Positions 1 to 11,777 of a stretch of DNA of 64,000 nucleotides are shown one piece after another (the first letter of the stretch is position 1; each line of letters starts with the position of its first letter). The notes beneath the pieces were generated by a model, which saw only the letters and a program-made list of their open reading frames with translations, searched no databases and was not told where the DNA came from. This DNA comes from Nephrocerus scutellatus (lineage: Eukaryota > Arthropoda > Insecta > Diptera > Pipunculidae). A program made the position numbers and the translations under genes. Where the stretch lies: positions 48,423,981-48,487,980 of the forward strand of contig OX352763.1 of the NCBI GenBank assembly GCA_947095585.1. The letters are read 5' to 3'.

Positions 1-1090
1 TTATTAGTGTCAACTTCATAGCTTTTAGGGTGGCTCATTTGAATAGTGATGATAAGACACATTCCATTGAATGAAGGCCGATTTTGTGTCAATTCTATAG
101 TTTTCGCGGCCGCTGAGGTGAATAGTAATGGTGACATCCCTCAGTGCAAAGGGAAGGTGGAGTTGGAGGGAGGGTTGCCGATATTAATGTCGATTCCATA
201 GTTTTCGGGATAGCTGAGATGAATAGTGATGGTAAGACACCCTTACCTACCCCAGCCGGGTGTCTTTTGATGGTGTTTACGAGTGATTTGGTGGTTGTTT
301 TGTGGTTTGTGGGGGGTCGATGATTCAATGATGAGTGTCAAATCAATGCGCTGGTCAACGCCAGACATCATAGCTGAAATATCTAGAAAATCTAGTTAAA
401 AACAAATAAAGCAAGTGTTAAAAAACTTAATTTTTTGAACAAAACCCCTATTTATATGTGTGAAAGTTGGTTAAAAAGAATTTCAAAGAAGTTAAAACAC
501 CAACTTTTACACGCGTCACAAGCGCTATATTTAACACGCCATTCGACAGCGCTGCGATTTGCTCTCAACATATTTGTTTTTACACTCTCTATTAATTTAT
601 CGTCCATCATACGGAACACAATGTCAACGAAATTAATCGCGATTCTCAGATAACTAATACACAATATATATTTATTATTTTTTAACATATGTATAAAATA
701 GAGAAATTATTTGTTTGTTTGTTTGTGCCTTTCTAACTCTGTAACACATTCACCAATTTCAACCAAACTTGGTATACACATAAATTACAATCTGGAATCA
801 AATACTGTGGGGGGTAGCACGTTTTTTGGCTCGGGCAGGGGTGGCAACTGATATTTGTGTCGGACCCACAGTTTTCGGTATAGCCGTGATGAATAGTGTT
901 GGTAGCAAACTCCTATAGGTGAGTTATATATTAGTGTTGATTTTTAGTTTTCGGGGTCGCTGAGTTGAATGGTGATGCTAAGACAGCTCAAGAGGGATGG
1001 GCTCGATAACTGTCGGTGGGGGGGGGTGAACGATATTACAGTCGATTCTATAGTTTTCGGGTCATTGAGTTGAGTTGAATGGCTGGATTT
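1..1090 (+). repeat. Degenerate minisatellite of about 50-bp core units
   Basis: A core of the form GTGTCGATTCTATAGTTTTC followed by GGGNNGCTGAGNTGAATAGTGATGGTAAGACA recurs at about 4, 88, 183, 858, 932 and 1030, roughly every 90-100 bases, with substitutions. The stretch 320-840 between the two groups of units is AT-rich and shows no gene; near 705-830 it carries a GTTTGTTTGT run and a segment that looks like the edge of another dispersed repeat. Overlapping short reading frames on both strands here have no recognisable similarity. Confidence 0.6.
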
Positions 1091-1329
1091 GTGGGTGAGG
1101 ACATTGTCGCTTCTACTTCAAATTGGAAAAGGTAGATTAGTAGGATTAGTAGCCATGTCTTATGGCAATATAAATTTGACATCGATTTTTAAAATTTGCC
1201 GCAGAACTAATAAATTCCCTTTATCCGCCTGTTTCTCCAAACTATCACATTTTTAACGGGTTGTGAGAAAGGGCCATTCTTGCTGCTAAAATAGGAGATA
1301 TCCACGTCACAAACAATCAAATACTTGCC

Positions 1330-1800
1330 ATGTTAATAGGCGCAGTCACTGAATATGAGTTTATAGATACCGTAGTAGATGCTGATGAGGAGTTCCTAAA
1401 CTTACTTGATTCGTCTGGATTGCCACCACATCGTCTTTTACTTACAGTGGGATCTCCAATTATTTTACTACGGAATCTCGACTCGCCAAAACTTTGCAAC
1501 GGCACAAGACTTGCGTAAAAAAGAAGCTGAGCAATATAATTGAAGCGACTATCTTGACAGAAAAGGGGCAGTGTGAAACAGTTTTATCCCACGGATAGTA
1601 CTCATTTCAACGGATCTACCTTTTAAATTTAAGAGATTGCAATTTCCAGTAAAACTTACGTTTTTGATGACGATCAATAAGTCGGACAGTTTATTTAGTA
1701 CTGCGGAGTATAGATTTGAGATCGTCATGTTTTTCACACGGATGGGTTAACCTACGAATTTATTTATTCTTGCTCTTGAAGGTGAAACTAAAACACTGTA
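1330..1800 (+). pseudogene. C-terminal fragment of Helitron PIF1-like helicase
   Basis: The reading frame from 1330 gives motifs typical of the C-terminal third of Helitron Rep/Hel helicases: IDTVVDADEEF, then SGLPPHRLLLTVGSPIILLRNL, with CNGTRL close behind. After a stop near 1516, the frame-shifted continuation shows IIEATIL, a segment corresponding to TDLPFKFKRLQFPV, MTINKS, and finally NLFILALEGETK near 1750-1785. The usual GQLYVACSR stretch is degraded. At least two frameshifts and several stops mark it as dead. Only the last part of the helicase is present; no Rep nuclease (HUH) domain is visible. The source element would have transposed by rolling circle. The helicase motifs are seen directly; the family assignment is from memory of Helitron proteins. 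Confidence 0.75.
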
Positions 1801-2483
1801 TACAACCAAGTTTAGTTTTGAATTAATATTTATTTTTTTTAATTTTATTTTATTATTTGAATACTGTAGCAATAATTTAATTTACTTATTAAAACGTTTT
1901 TATTATCTCGCTCGTGTATGTCTGTGCAGGTGGAATTTCGTAATTGATTTTAAACCAACTTCCCATTGAGCTAGAGACTTGAAACTTTAAACATAGCTCA
2001 GAACTGGATGAACATTGACAAATCACAAAAAAGAAAACAAATCGCAAAAGGACTTGTTGCCGGTCGGTGGATCAACACAACGTCAGCGATTTAAGGATCG
2101 ACGCAAGCCTCACTTCCAATCCAGTATTTACGGTGGAAAAAATAGAAAATTTATTCAACGCGAGTTTGCAATTTGTTTCAGATCAAAGCAAACTATACGC
2201 ACAATACTCGTTTTAAACGTTTTAAATTAAAAATGTATTTTTATGAGTTTGTTTGTGTTTGTTTGTTTGTGTTAATAAAAAATGAAATTTTACTTTATAG
2301 ATAGATATCATTCTTTTTTTTTACCCCTGCCTAATAGAAGATTGGGATTAACAAACACCTTGGCAACGCCGGGTAATCAGCAAGTTATATAACAATATAC
2401 AAAGAAACCTATGGTTTTTCTCGGTTAATTTTTGCAGTATAGTATAGCTTTTGTATTCACTTGAAGTACATGTAATAAAATAA

Positions 2484-2516
2484 TGTTACGAAAAGTAGTT
2501 AGTAGCGAATATAATT
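2484..2516 (+). repeat. Remnant of the 5' LTR
   Basis: The first 33 or so bases repeat the start of the 3' LTR at 5266-5298 (TGTTACGAAAAGTAGTTAGT and onward) with one change, and then the similarity stops. The junction with internal pol-proximal sequence lies around 2516-2530. The deletion removed the rest of the LTR, the primer-binding site, gag and protease. Confidence 0.8.
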
Positions 2517-2539
2517 CATTCGCTATGTAAACATCTTCC

Positions 2540-5251
2540 AGCAGCGCAGCGACAAGCAGCAGAAAAGGAGCTAGAGCAATTTGCCGACTTTTTGCTGTCA
2601 GCGACAACGACATGGGTAAAACCAACATAGTGCGACATCGAATCGATACATGAAATGCGACTCCAATTCGACAGGCGCCAAGACGATTACCACTTGCTAA
2701 GCAACAAGAGGCAGAAACACTGGTCAAGAAGACGGAACGTGATGGAATAATAGAGAAGTCCAAAAGCCCATGGAGCTCACCTGTGGTACTGGTTCAAATG
2801 AAAGATGGTTCAACGAGATTTTGTGTGGACTATCGGAAACTGAACGATGTCACCAAGAAGGATAGTTATCCATTACCACGTATAGACGAAACGTTGGACA
2901 CCTTATCGGGAGCCAGAATCTTCAGTACATTGGATCTGAAAAGCGGATACTGGCAGGTAGCAATTCATAACGCCGAAAAGGAGAAGACAGCATTTACTGC
3001 GGGAAACGGCTTGTATCAATTTTCTGTAATGCCGTTTGGTTTATGCAACGCTCCTGCTACGTTCGAGCGGTTGATGGAACATGTTTTGCGAGGCCTTGTC
3101 TAGTCTATTTGGATGACATCATTGTTTTTGGTCGTACATTCAATGAGCACGTGAACAATCTTCGTCAAGTTCTGGAAACCATTAAAGATGCAGGATTAAA
3201 GTTGAGTCCGCCGAAATGTAGCCTTTTCAAAAATGAAGTGAACTATTTGGGCCACATTGTATCCAGTCAAGGAGTACGCACGGATCCCAAGAAGTTGGAA
3301 GCTGCTAAGGAATGGCCGGTACCAAAGAATTTACATGAGCTGCGAAGTTTTCTGGGGCTATGCTCCTACTATCGACGGTTTGTGCCTAACTTCGCAGATG
3401 TTGCACGAAGCCTTCATCGCCTTACTGAGAAGAACCAAAAGTTCCAATGGTCGAGCGAGCACCAAAAATCATTCGAATTGCTGAAGGGAAAGCTGTGTAG
3501 TTCTCCAATTCTGGCGTATCCACAGGCAGGAGAACTCTTCATTCTGGACACTGATGCGAGCAATGCGGGAATATGAGCGGTTCTATCGCAGAGTCAAGAA
3601 GGAAAGGAGCATGTTATAACGTACAACAGCCGTTCGCTTTCTAAGCCCGAGAAGAACTACTGCGTGACGCGAAGGGAATTGCTAGCTGTTGTCGATAGCG
3701 TCAAGCACTTCCACAAGTACCTATACGGTCAGGAATTCGTTCTTCGAACTGACCATGCAGCACTCAAGTGGCTAATGCAGTTTAGGGAACCAGAGGGTCA
3801 AGTGGCCAGATGGATTGAACGACTTCAGGCATACACATTCAGAAGAGAGCATCGAAAAGGAATGCTGCACAATAATGCCGACGGGTTATCCAGAAGACCT
3901 TGTGCACCCCAATGCAAACACTGTACAAGGCAAGAAAACAAGAAGTGCTCTGAAGTAGTTGCTCAAATAAGACTACAAGTCGAAGAACGCTGGACAAATG
4001 AGCAGCCAAGGGAGGAACAAGTGCGTGATGATTCGATTGCTCCAATATTTCAATGGATGGAGCAAGGTGAAAGACCGGAGTGGCACGAGATTGCAACAGC
4101 AAGTGTTACTGGGCTCAATGGCAGTCATTGAGATTGGAAGATGGACTACTGGTAAGGCAATGGGAATCGGCTGATGGTCAAAGCACAAAATCACAGATTG
4201 TGCTACCTACGAATCGAGTCAAAGAAGTTCTGCAAGAATTACAAAGTGGTACATCAGGAGCGCATTTGGGCGTTAATAAGACGCTGGATAAAGTTAGGAA
4301 TCGCTTCTATTGGGTCAATTGCCGTAGAGATGTGGAAGACTGGTGTCGAACGTGTGACATGTGCGCAGCAAGCAAGGACCGCAGCCAAAAACTAGAGGAA
4401 AAATGCAACAGTACAATGTTGGTGCACCATTTGAGCGGGTGGCAATGGACATAGCTGGTCCATTCCCAGAAACAAGAGATGGAAATCGCTAAATACTCGT
4501 CTGCATTGATTACTTCAGTAAATGGGCAGAAGCATACCCCATCGCAAACCAGGAAGCTAGCACGGTGGCTAGGGCATTCGTGGACAATTGGATCTGCAGA
4601 TTTGGGGTACCACTGGAACTACATTCCGATCAAGGGCGGAATTTCGAATCACTAGTCTTTCAAGAGTTTTGTCAAGTACTCAACATCAAGAAAACGAGGA
4701 CTACTCCGTTACATCCACAGTCAGACGGAATGGTCGAAAGGTTCAACAGGACGCTGGAAGAGCATCTGCGAAAAGAAGTTATTGCCAACCAAGACGAATG
4801 GGATCGTTGTATACCGTTGTTTATGATGGGTTATCGTAGTGGTGTCCACAACACAACTAAAAACTCTCCAGCAATTATTGTATTTGGAAAAGAACTTCGT
4901 CTACCATTCGACTTCAAATTTGGATCACCGCCAAAAACAAAGGAGAACTACGTTAGTGATCTAAGGCATAGTGGATGCCAGCAACCGGATAAAAACACGA
5001 TATGACCTGCAAACTGTGGTGGATTTCAGGAAGGAGATTTGGTCTGGCTTTACAATCCCAAGAGAAGAAAAGGTAAATCTCCAAAACTACAGCAGAGTTG
5101 GGAAGGACCTTAAAAGATCATTAAGAGGATTAATGATGTCGTATATCGGATTCAACAAAGCCCCAGATGTAAAATGAAAGTTGTTCACATTGACAGATTG
5201 ACAAGGTACAACATCAGAAGGAGTGCTGAATCTGTTCGGGACGAACAGAAT
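2540..5251 (+). pseudogene. Ty3/gypsy pol (RT, RNase H, integrase), disabled
   Basis: Domains in order are as follows. A pre-RT segment at about 2550-2780. Reverse transcriptase from 2783, with [12 protein letters not shown], then [11 protein letters not shown] and, after a frameshift near 3098, the catalytic YLDDII at about 3103-3120. RNase H at about 3530-3900 (DTDAS, RTDHAALKWL, GMLHNNADGLSR). A zinc-binding integrase N-terminus at 4250-4380 (HLG, then C and C of WCRTCDMC). The integrase core has D in DIAGPF, D in HSDQGRNFE and E in MVERFNRTLEEH, the last two 35 residues apart. The C-terminal region (GDLVWLYNP, VVHIDRL) runs to about 5200. Stops at 3574 and 4490 and frameshifts near 3098, 4110, 4400 and 4960 kill it. 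Read as one ancestral polyprotein; I did not assemble it. Confidence 0.85.
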
Positions 5252-5265
5252 TAAGGTGGGGGTAA
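5252..5265 (+). other. Polypurine tract before the 3' LTR
   Basis: TTAAGGTGGGGGTAA lies directly upstream of the TGTTACG that opens the 3' LTR. Its purine-rich core and position match the plus-strand primer of LTR retrotransposons. Confidence 0.7.
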
Positions 5266-5555
5266 TGTTACGAAAAGTAGTTAGTAGCGTATATAATGGA
5301 ATTAGAATCATAAGTGCTAAATTAGTTGCATACTTTTAGGCGACCATTAGATTATTGGAAATTCGAAATGTAACCGCCTGCAAGTTTGAATCATTGTGTA
5401 CTGGTCAAACAAGTAGTCAAACCGGTTTGTGCGGTTTGCCTGGTTTTTCTAAAAGAACATGATTGAACATGTTGTCTATTTTTAGAAGATGACTCATTAC
5501 ATATAAGTATCGTTAGTTGTAAATAAGGAATAAGGGTACAATTTTCTGGTCTATT

Positions 5556-8399
5556 CTCGATTTTTTTTATATAATTTGCTCACGCAAAAAGGGGTTCGCA
5601 CCCTTATTATGTTTGGCAATATGCTTGGCACAGAGTGGGTGTTAAGAAAAAGGAGAAGAAGAGAGGAGATGTCTATGAGCTTGCTTCTTGAATGTCTGTG
5701 GATCATAGTGATGTGGAAAGACAGAGCTTGGCAGAGCATTCCACATACGTGTTGTACGGCTGAAGAACGAATCCCTGAATTTAACTGTACGTCCGAAGAT
5801 GGGCTTAAGGGTAAATTGATGTGCATTTAGAGCGCCACGAGTATTGCGGTTGAATACAAGGAGAGGTGGCATGCAACCGGCTATTTCTCTTGAGCACCGC
5901 TGATGGAAGAAGCGATAAAACAGTGACAAGCAGGAGACGTTCCGGCGGTGTTCAAGCGAATCTATTGATTTCGCAATGTTTTCGTCACCGATAAGTTTTA
6001 TCGCACGGTTTTGTATTCTATCTAGTTGATGCAAGGTGGTTTTAGATGCGCTAGACCAGATATGACAATTGTACTCAAGTTTAGGGCGAATAAAGACCTT
6101 GTAGATAGTAGCCAGGTCAGAGGGAGTGAAAAATTTCTTGCACCGGGTTAGAAAACCTAAACATTTCGCAGCATTTTTGGCGACGGTAAATATGTGGTCA
6201 TTCCAACGAATCTTGTCGTTGACGCACATACCGAGAATTGTGAGATTTTCAGTTTCCTCGATGCAAATGCTATTCATGGATAATGGCATGGGATTTGGGA
6301 TTCGCTTGGACGACAGGAGACAGCATTGGGTTTTGGAAGCGTTAAATTCTACTCGATTGTTTTCTCCCCATTTTATTATGCTGTGTAGGTCAAAGTTTAA
6401 CGTGCTTAACATACGAAGTTGTTGAGATGTCGAGGGACGTTCCTCAAACTTATATGAGAAGCTGAGAGTGCTGTCGTCAGCGAAGGAGTGAGTTGGATTA
6501 GAAGTCACAGATAAGAGATCATTAATAAAAATGAGAAAGAGTGTCGGGGACAGAACAGAGCCCTGGGGAACGCCAGCATTTATGTGGTGAATTTTCGGGT
6601 GAATTGAATCCGTCCAAAACAACTTGAGTTGAGCGGTCCAAAAGATAGATTCTAATCCAATGAAGCAGTTTATCATCGACACCAAAGGCACGCATTTTTG
6701 ACAAAAGAGCTTGATGCCAAACTCTGTCAAATGCCTTAGAAATATCAAGTGCAACAGCTTTGCTTTCACCAAATTGATGCAAAGACCGGTTCCACTGTTC
6801 GGTGAGATATACCATCAAATCACCAGTGGAACGTTGCACACGAAATCCGTACTGCCGGTCACTAAGGATTTCATTGGTTTCAAGATATTTCATGAGCTGA
6901 AAATTTATCAGCGTTTCCATGACCTTGGAAAGAATGCATGTAAGTGCTATGGGTCGGTACGAAGAAGGAGACGACGGCTCGCCTTTTTTGGGTATGGGCT
7001 GGACAAAGGCTGTTTTCCAACTTCTCGGGAAGAGTCCAGAAGAATAGGATAGATGGAAAAGCTTACGCAATGGTAATGCCAGCTTGGAAGAACACCTCTT
7101 CAGAACTAATGGGGAAATACCATCTGGCCCAGCGGATTTGTGAATGTTGAGATCGTTTAAAACTCTAGCAACTGCACGAGTACGAATGAAGATCTGTCCC
7201 ATAGAGTGTTTAATACTCGGGGGTGCAGGCGGCATCATTGCACAATCTGGAAGCGTGGAGCTAGCTGCAAAATGTGCAGCAAACAGATTGGCTTTGTCTT
7301 TAGAGTTGACAACTGGAGTGTCATTATAAATGAGCGTTGGAATGGCCGACGAGGCTGTATTTTTGATTCTTTTCGCGAATGACCAAAAATTTTTACTACC
7401 TTTGGGACATTGTAGTATTTTTTGCCTCAATTTTCGGTCGTAGGCGAATTTGACTCGCCGAAGATGAGCATTGCAATCATTTCTGGCTCGTTTTAACTTT
7501 TTTCGGTTTTCCTCTGTAGGGTTTGCTTTGTAAAACCGAAAGCATACCTCTCTAATCCTAGAAGCCTCTTTACAGCTCGAGTCGTACCATCCATCATCCT
7601 TTGGTTTGATAGACTTATCCCTAAAGGGGATAAACTTTCTCATACCAATAAGAATGATGTTTGTGATTTCATCAGCGGCGGCATCCACGTTGTTATCGCG
7701 AAACAATAGCGACCAGTTATAACTCCAAAAGTAGTTGTTAAGGCCGTCCCAGTTGGCTTTCTCGTATTGCCATACTGTTTTTTTGGGAGTTTTTTCTCTA
7801 ACTGCGTGGTTTGTTAACGAGAAATTAGCTGATACAACACAATGGTCAGACGAGCCTAGAGGCGATAATACATTGACGGAGTAATTATCAGGACGAGAGG
7901 TAAGGAACAAGTCAAGGGTGTTTGCGGAATGATTTGCAATGTCAGGTATTCGTGTAGGCTCATTTACAAGATGAGTAAGGTGATTTAAGTCAGCGAACAA
8001 CTCAACATCCATTCCTACGGGTGTTGTCTGGCCAGAATGGCGAAGCCACCCAGAATTGTGTACGTTGAAATCGCCCGCAATAACGATTTCAGTGTTTTCA
8101 TCAGTTCTGAGAATTCTTGCAATTGAGTCAGACAGTGCATCAATCTCGCGAAGAGTTGAAGCTCTGTCTAAGTTGGGGCTTCTATAAAGAAAGCAGTAGT
8201 GGATGTTGCGCCCCTGTACCATTACTCTCAGCCAAATGAAATTAAATTTCGCATTGGAACATTGGCTTAATTGAGGAAGTTTGAACGCAACTTCACTACG
8301 GACATAAATTGCGAGCCCGCCTCTTGGGAAAAATAGTGGCACTAAGCAATACCCAGGCAGATTTAAATCAGAAGTATCCGAATTCACACAAAACACAAC
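5556..8399 (-). mobile_element. 5'-truncated LINE inserted in the LTR, minus strand
   Basis: The insert carries an ORF2-type protein on the minus strand. Its 3' end is marked by a short A-rich run (TTTTTTTTATATAA read on the plus strand at 5560-5574), and its 5' end is abruptly truncated at 8399 within the endonuclease domain. LINEs typically lose their 5' end during target-primed reverse transcription, which fits. Flanking LTR sequence lies on both sides. I could not match a target-site duplication confidently. Confidence 0.8.
5642..8396 (-). pseudogene. LINE ORF2: endonuclease plus reverse transcriptase (jockey/CR1 group)
   Basis: A 624-residue frame (8396 down to 6522) and an overlapping 376-residue frame (6772 down to 5642) share one protein, joined by a frameshift near 6590. 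The apurinic-type endonuclease occupies about residues 1-200 of the first frame, with AGDFNVHNSGW (Asp109, Asn111) and SSDH at 182-185. The N-terminal Asn/Glu region of the endonuclease is missing. Reverse transcriptase begins near residue 420 (HKSAGPDGISP, SYRPIAL, DISKAFDRVWH) and continues in the second frame with GVPQGSVLSPTLF and the catalytic FADDSTL. The tail (YKVFIRPKLEYNCHIWS and onward) is the usual LINE C-terminal region. Clade placement is by general resemblance only. The single frameshift and 5' truncation make it inactive, but it is much better preserved than the Ty3 pol it interrupts. Confidence 0.85.
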
Positions 8400-8443
8400 T
8401 TACCGCTTCTTTTAACGATATTTCTGTCTAGTTTTTAATTGAG

Positions 8444-8452
8444 TATAAATAG
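8444..8452 (+). promoter_or_regulatory. TATA box of the Ty3 LTR promoter
   Basis: TATAAATAG stands in the distal part of the 3' LTR, about 45 bases after the point where LTR sequence resumes past the LINE. The motif and its place in the LTR fit the U3 promoter of a retrotransposon. The LINE separates it from most of U3. Confidence 0.5.
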
Positions 8453-9499
8453 AGGTGTCAAGTCGAAGTATTATTAGTAGTGAATTGGAATTTAACCAGT
8501 GAAGTTGTAAAAGATCTTGATTGCAGAATTATTGTAAAGTACAAGTATTATAAGTGTTTTTGTGTACAATTAAAGTAATCACCGAAATAGATTGTGAACT
8601 TGTGTTAATTTTATTGTTTGAATTAACGTTGTTATTTTTAAATTAATTAACTTGTGTTGTGTTTTAATTGCAAAATCCATTACGAACTCGAAAGCCTGAA
8701 TTTCGTAACAATAATAAAAGTATAACTACATGTTTCTGAATGGAATAATATATTTCGTGCAATTGCAAAAAAGAGCAAAAACTCAATTGTAAAATATGTG
8801 TGTGATATAACCTTTTTTGTTTTCCTATTGGAACTTTTTTTTATAAATATTTTTATCGTGTACTTTAAATTACTCCCAAGTAACCTGTAATATTCTCCAA
8901 AATGTTCCAATATTTCAAAAATGTTTAATAGCAGCACTGCTCTTGACAGAAGAACAAAATCAAGCTATGAACTAACACACACACAACACCTACTAACACT
9001 GCAAGCTTGCGGTTCTGCAGGGGGGAACTCACTTTTCACTTTTCAACTCACTTTTGCGACCAAAATTGGCATACAGATCATACAAATGGGGAAACACAGC
9101 GTCGTTCATTCAACATAACTATTGTGCGGTTAAAGCATTGTTTATGATCCTTGTTGGGTTCTACATGAAAAAGATTTTAAGGCAAATCTATGTTGATTAA
9201 AACTGAAACGACTGTTAACGTTGCCGACAAAAGGACCTGCAGCCGAATTCCGTTTCAATGATAAATGGTAATGGGTTTATTTTCGACCAGTCATTTACCG
9301 TTACCATAAAATTTTCGATTCCGGTTCAACAAATGGGTTTTAACCTGGGAAACATTTAATAAATTACATTTTTTGGTTTATTGGGCTATATTTTGACAGA
9401 AGATTATTATTTTTCTGTGTTTCCAATTTTATTAAAAAAAATAATCATCTTGGAGAATTAATTAAAGTGAATAAAATTTAAAAATCTGAAATTAAAAAT

Positions 9500-10718
9500 A
9501 TGGATTATATTATTATACAAAGAATTAGAAGAAGGCGATTAATTCAAAGGTAAGATTATTGAAATTTTTTACTAAATATTTTTAGCAGTTTATTAATTGA
9601 GATCGTTGTATTTTGGATTTCGTCTACTTAAAATACGTCGGGATTTAAGAGACGCTAGTGACCCGTTTGAGGCAACCACGAACGAAGAATTTCAGAGACT
9701 ATTTCGTTTGGATAAAAACATATGTAGGTTGTTAGTCGATTTAATTCAACCTCATATGGTGCAAAGAACCCGTATTCACGGGTTAAATTCAACCTTAAGG
9801 ATTTTGTGTGCGTTAAGGTTTTTAGCTGTTGGCTGCTACCAGCGCCCAATAGGGCAGGACTTTTTTATAGCCATGTCGCAAACGTCTGTATCGCGCTGCC
9901 TCGATGAGGTATGCAATATAATCGAATCCAAATTATCAAATGAATATGTTAAATTCAGTTTGGATTCTGATCGAATAATTTATATGAAAAGAAAATTCTA
10001 TTCATTGTATCAATTTCCTGGCGTCATTGGATTGATAGATGGGACTCATATTTCCATCAAGAAGCCGGATAACAACGTCGAACATGTATATTATTGTACA
10101 CGGAAGGCGGCACATACGAAAAGTGTGCAGATTATATGTGACGCTGATTTAGTGATTTTGAATGTAAACGCTCGTTATGGAGGATCATCACATGACAGCT
10201 TCATTTGGAATAATTCGCTGATTAAGCAAAAGATGATGGATCATTTTGAAAATGGAGGACGAAACACTTTTTTGCTAGGTAAATTTTAATTTTAATTTTA
10301 TTGATTTACATTAATTTGAATTGTTATTTCAGGTGACAGTGGCTATGCCCAGCAGCTATGGCTAATGACGCCATTCTCAAATCCAACAGGTCCAACAGAA
10401 GAGGCGTACAACATCGCCCATAAAAAAACGAGACATTTAGTGGAGCGATGCATCGGTGTATTAAAGTCTCGCTTTCGATGCCTAAGTCGCCAGCGAATAT
10501 TAATGTATAGTTCGCAGAAAGCCGGACTCATTATAAATGCTTGTGTTGTTCTGCACAACATATTAATGCTGAACGGAGTACCGCTACATACAGAATAAGA
10601 CATAACTCTCGAAATGGAACGAACAAGCGAAGTAGATATTCCAGAGACAATTGATCCTGCGTCAACCCTTACAATAGGCAGAAATATAAGAAACGACATC
10701 GCAAACGGATTTGTTTAA
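9500..10718 (+). pseudogene. Harbinger DDE transposase (HARBI1-like)
   Basis: The main exon (about 9597-10278) and a second exon (10333-10718) are separated by a 54-base intron with GT and AG ends; joining them restores the reading LLGDSGYA. A possible leader exon begins with ATG at 9500 and is followed by a GTAAG donor at 9550. Catalytic residues seen are Asp in GLIDGTHISI (about residue 148), Asp in GGSSHDSF (about 200), and Glu in the second exon (HLVERCIGVLKSRFR). The N-terminal part shows RDASDPF and FRLDKNIC, typical of the family. It would cut and paste the element with the help of the Myb-like partner. One premature TAA interrupts the tail at 10596-10598; 40 further codons stay open to 10718. 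The main exon lacks an in-frame ATG, so the 5' end is also damaged or spliced in a way I cannot resolve. Confidence 0.8.
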
Positions 10719-10779
10719 AATATTTTAATAAATTCATTTTTATTATCACATTAAGTTCTTTTCGATGTTTGTGTTTAAT

Positions 10780-11777
10780 TTATATTTCTAAGTAGTCTCC
10801 TTGTATAGCAATGGCCTCACGTTCTTTTAAAATCAGCTCCGGTTCTTTGAGTTCTAATTCCTTTTTGTTATTTGTAGATGTTCGGTCTCAAATTTTTCAT
10901 ATAATAATATTTTTCTTTTTGTTTCCAACACATTTTCCAAAACATTAATTTTTTTTTTATCCGAAGTGCCTCTTACATAAAATCTATTTCTTGCGCCTCC
11001 CTTTCGTGTTTTGCTGATTTTCGGTTTGTATTTTTTTCAGGCAGCTGTATTTCCTGTTAAGAAATAATCAAATTTTAAATTAACATAAAATGCATATATA
11101 CAATATATGTATATATAAATATGTAATACAAACTTGGGTTTCCGTTTCTAAAATTGGGTCTAGTGATTGACGGAGGGGCACAGTATCACCCGATCCCAAC
11201 TCCGGTGTGACGTGATCGCCGTGTACTGCGTCTGGCGAAATTATTGAAATTATTTTATTTTCAATTTCATTCAGATCGGGTGGTCCTCCATCATTCACCC
11301 CACTTTGATTGTTAAATCTTTTAATTTTCATATATTTTTCTTTCGTTCGGATTCTGCAATTCATAAATAATTAAATCGTTATTTACGAGAAATATTTTCA
11401 TTTACCTACCGAAAGTCTTCCCAATATTTTTTCCATTGGTCTCCGTTTTTTTAGATCCCCCAATTGCATTTAGCGTAGCGGCTAATGTTTCCCATTTTTT
11501 GATATTGGCCTGCCGACCATCTACAGCTGAAAATCTATAATTAGAATATTAATACATACTGTTTTATACATATAGATGTGAATAAATACATACTGATTGC
11601 GCGCCAAGCATAGATCATTTTCCAAATAGTTAATTAAATATAGTTGTTGTTCTTTACTTGCTTTTTTCCTTTTGCCAGTACTCATCATCTAAAAAACAAA
11701 TTGTACATGGGTACGTAAATAACAAACTCGTACGTAAAATATAACGAATATATAGTTTTATTACTTACCATTTTCAT
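10780..11777 (-). pseudogene. Harbinger Myb/SANT-like DNA-binding partner gene
   Basis: Five exons can be traced on the minus strand: 11769-11777, 11594-11688, 11410-11534, 11134-11353 and 10780-11053, each with GT and AG intron ends. Reading phases agree across the first four. The protein starts with a basic stretch (STGKRKKASKEQQLYLINYL), then a trihelix/Myb-like core (WETLAATLNAIGG, then WKKYWEDFR in a shifted frame, then RTKEKYMKIKR), then GGPPDLNEIENKIISII. The last exon is Glu/Lys-rich (KELELKEPELILKEREAIA) and ends at TAA 10780-10782. In Harbinger elements this partner binds the ends and carries the transposase to the nucleus. A one- or two-base frameshift after GGSKK and a stop in the last exon (ATGTAA) disable it. 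Confidence 0.7.

Larger units (their letters stand above)
2484..8710 (+). mobile_element. Ty3/gypsy LTR retrotransposon, internally deleted, with nested LINE
   Basis: The element begins TGTTACGAAAAG at 2484 and ends CTTTTCGTAACA-like (TTTCGTAACA) at 8710, giving the inverted ends expected of LTRs. It is flanked by ATAA at 2480-2483 and at 8711-8714. The uninterrupted site in the inverted right arm (about 14122-14141) shows a single copy of ATAA, so this is a true 4-bp target duplication, the size usual for Ty3/gypsy. The 5' LTR, gag and protease are almost wholly deleted: after about 33 bases of LTR the sequence jumps to the region before reverse transcriptase. The 3' LTR is interrupted by a LINE at about 5556-8399. 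Confidence 0.85.
5266..8710 (+). repeat. 3' LTR of the Ty3 element, split by a LINE
   Basis: The LTR runs 5266 to about 5555, and resumes at about 8400 to 8710; joined, it would be about 600 bases. It opens TGTTACGAAA and closes TTTCGTAACA. The distal part holds a TATA box (8444). The inserted LINE lies in the opposite orientation. The exact join is approximate because no clear target duplication of the LINE was found. Confidence 0.75.
1076..9239 (+). repeat. Left arm of a Helitron-derived inverted pair, interrupted by a Ty3 element
   Basis: Segments 1076-2483 and 8711-9239 together match, in reverse complement, the segment 13603-15137. The match starts at the sequence around GGCTGG at 1080 and ends at AAGGACCTG at 9239, then resumes at 11940-11960 beyond the Harbinger insertion. 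About 370 bases at 1141-1512 are present here but missing from the right arm. The non-helicase part (about 1810-2480 and 8711-9239) is AT-rich and shows only fragments of reading frame. It includes a piece reading KENKSQKDLLPV near 2033, conserved in the other arm. This is the oldest layer of the nest: a Ty3 element sits at 2484-8710 inside it. Confidence 0.8.

Noticed and set aside
6126..7329. Plus-strand frames of 61-113 residues opposite the LINE at 5.6-8.4 kb
   Set aside because: Antisense to a clear endonuclease and reverse transcriptase, with no similarity of their own.
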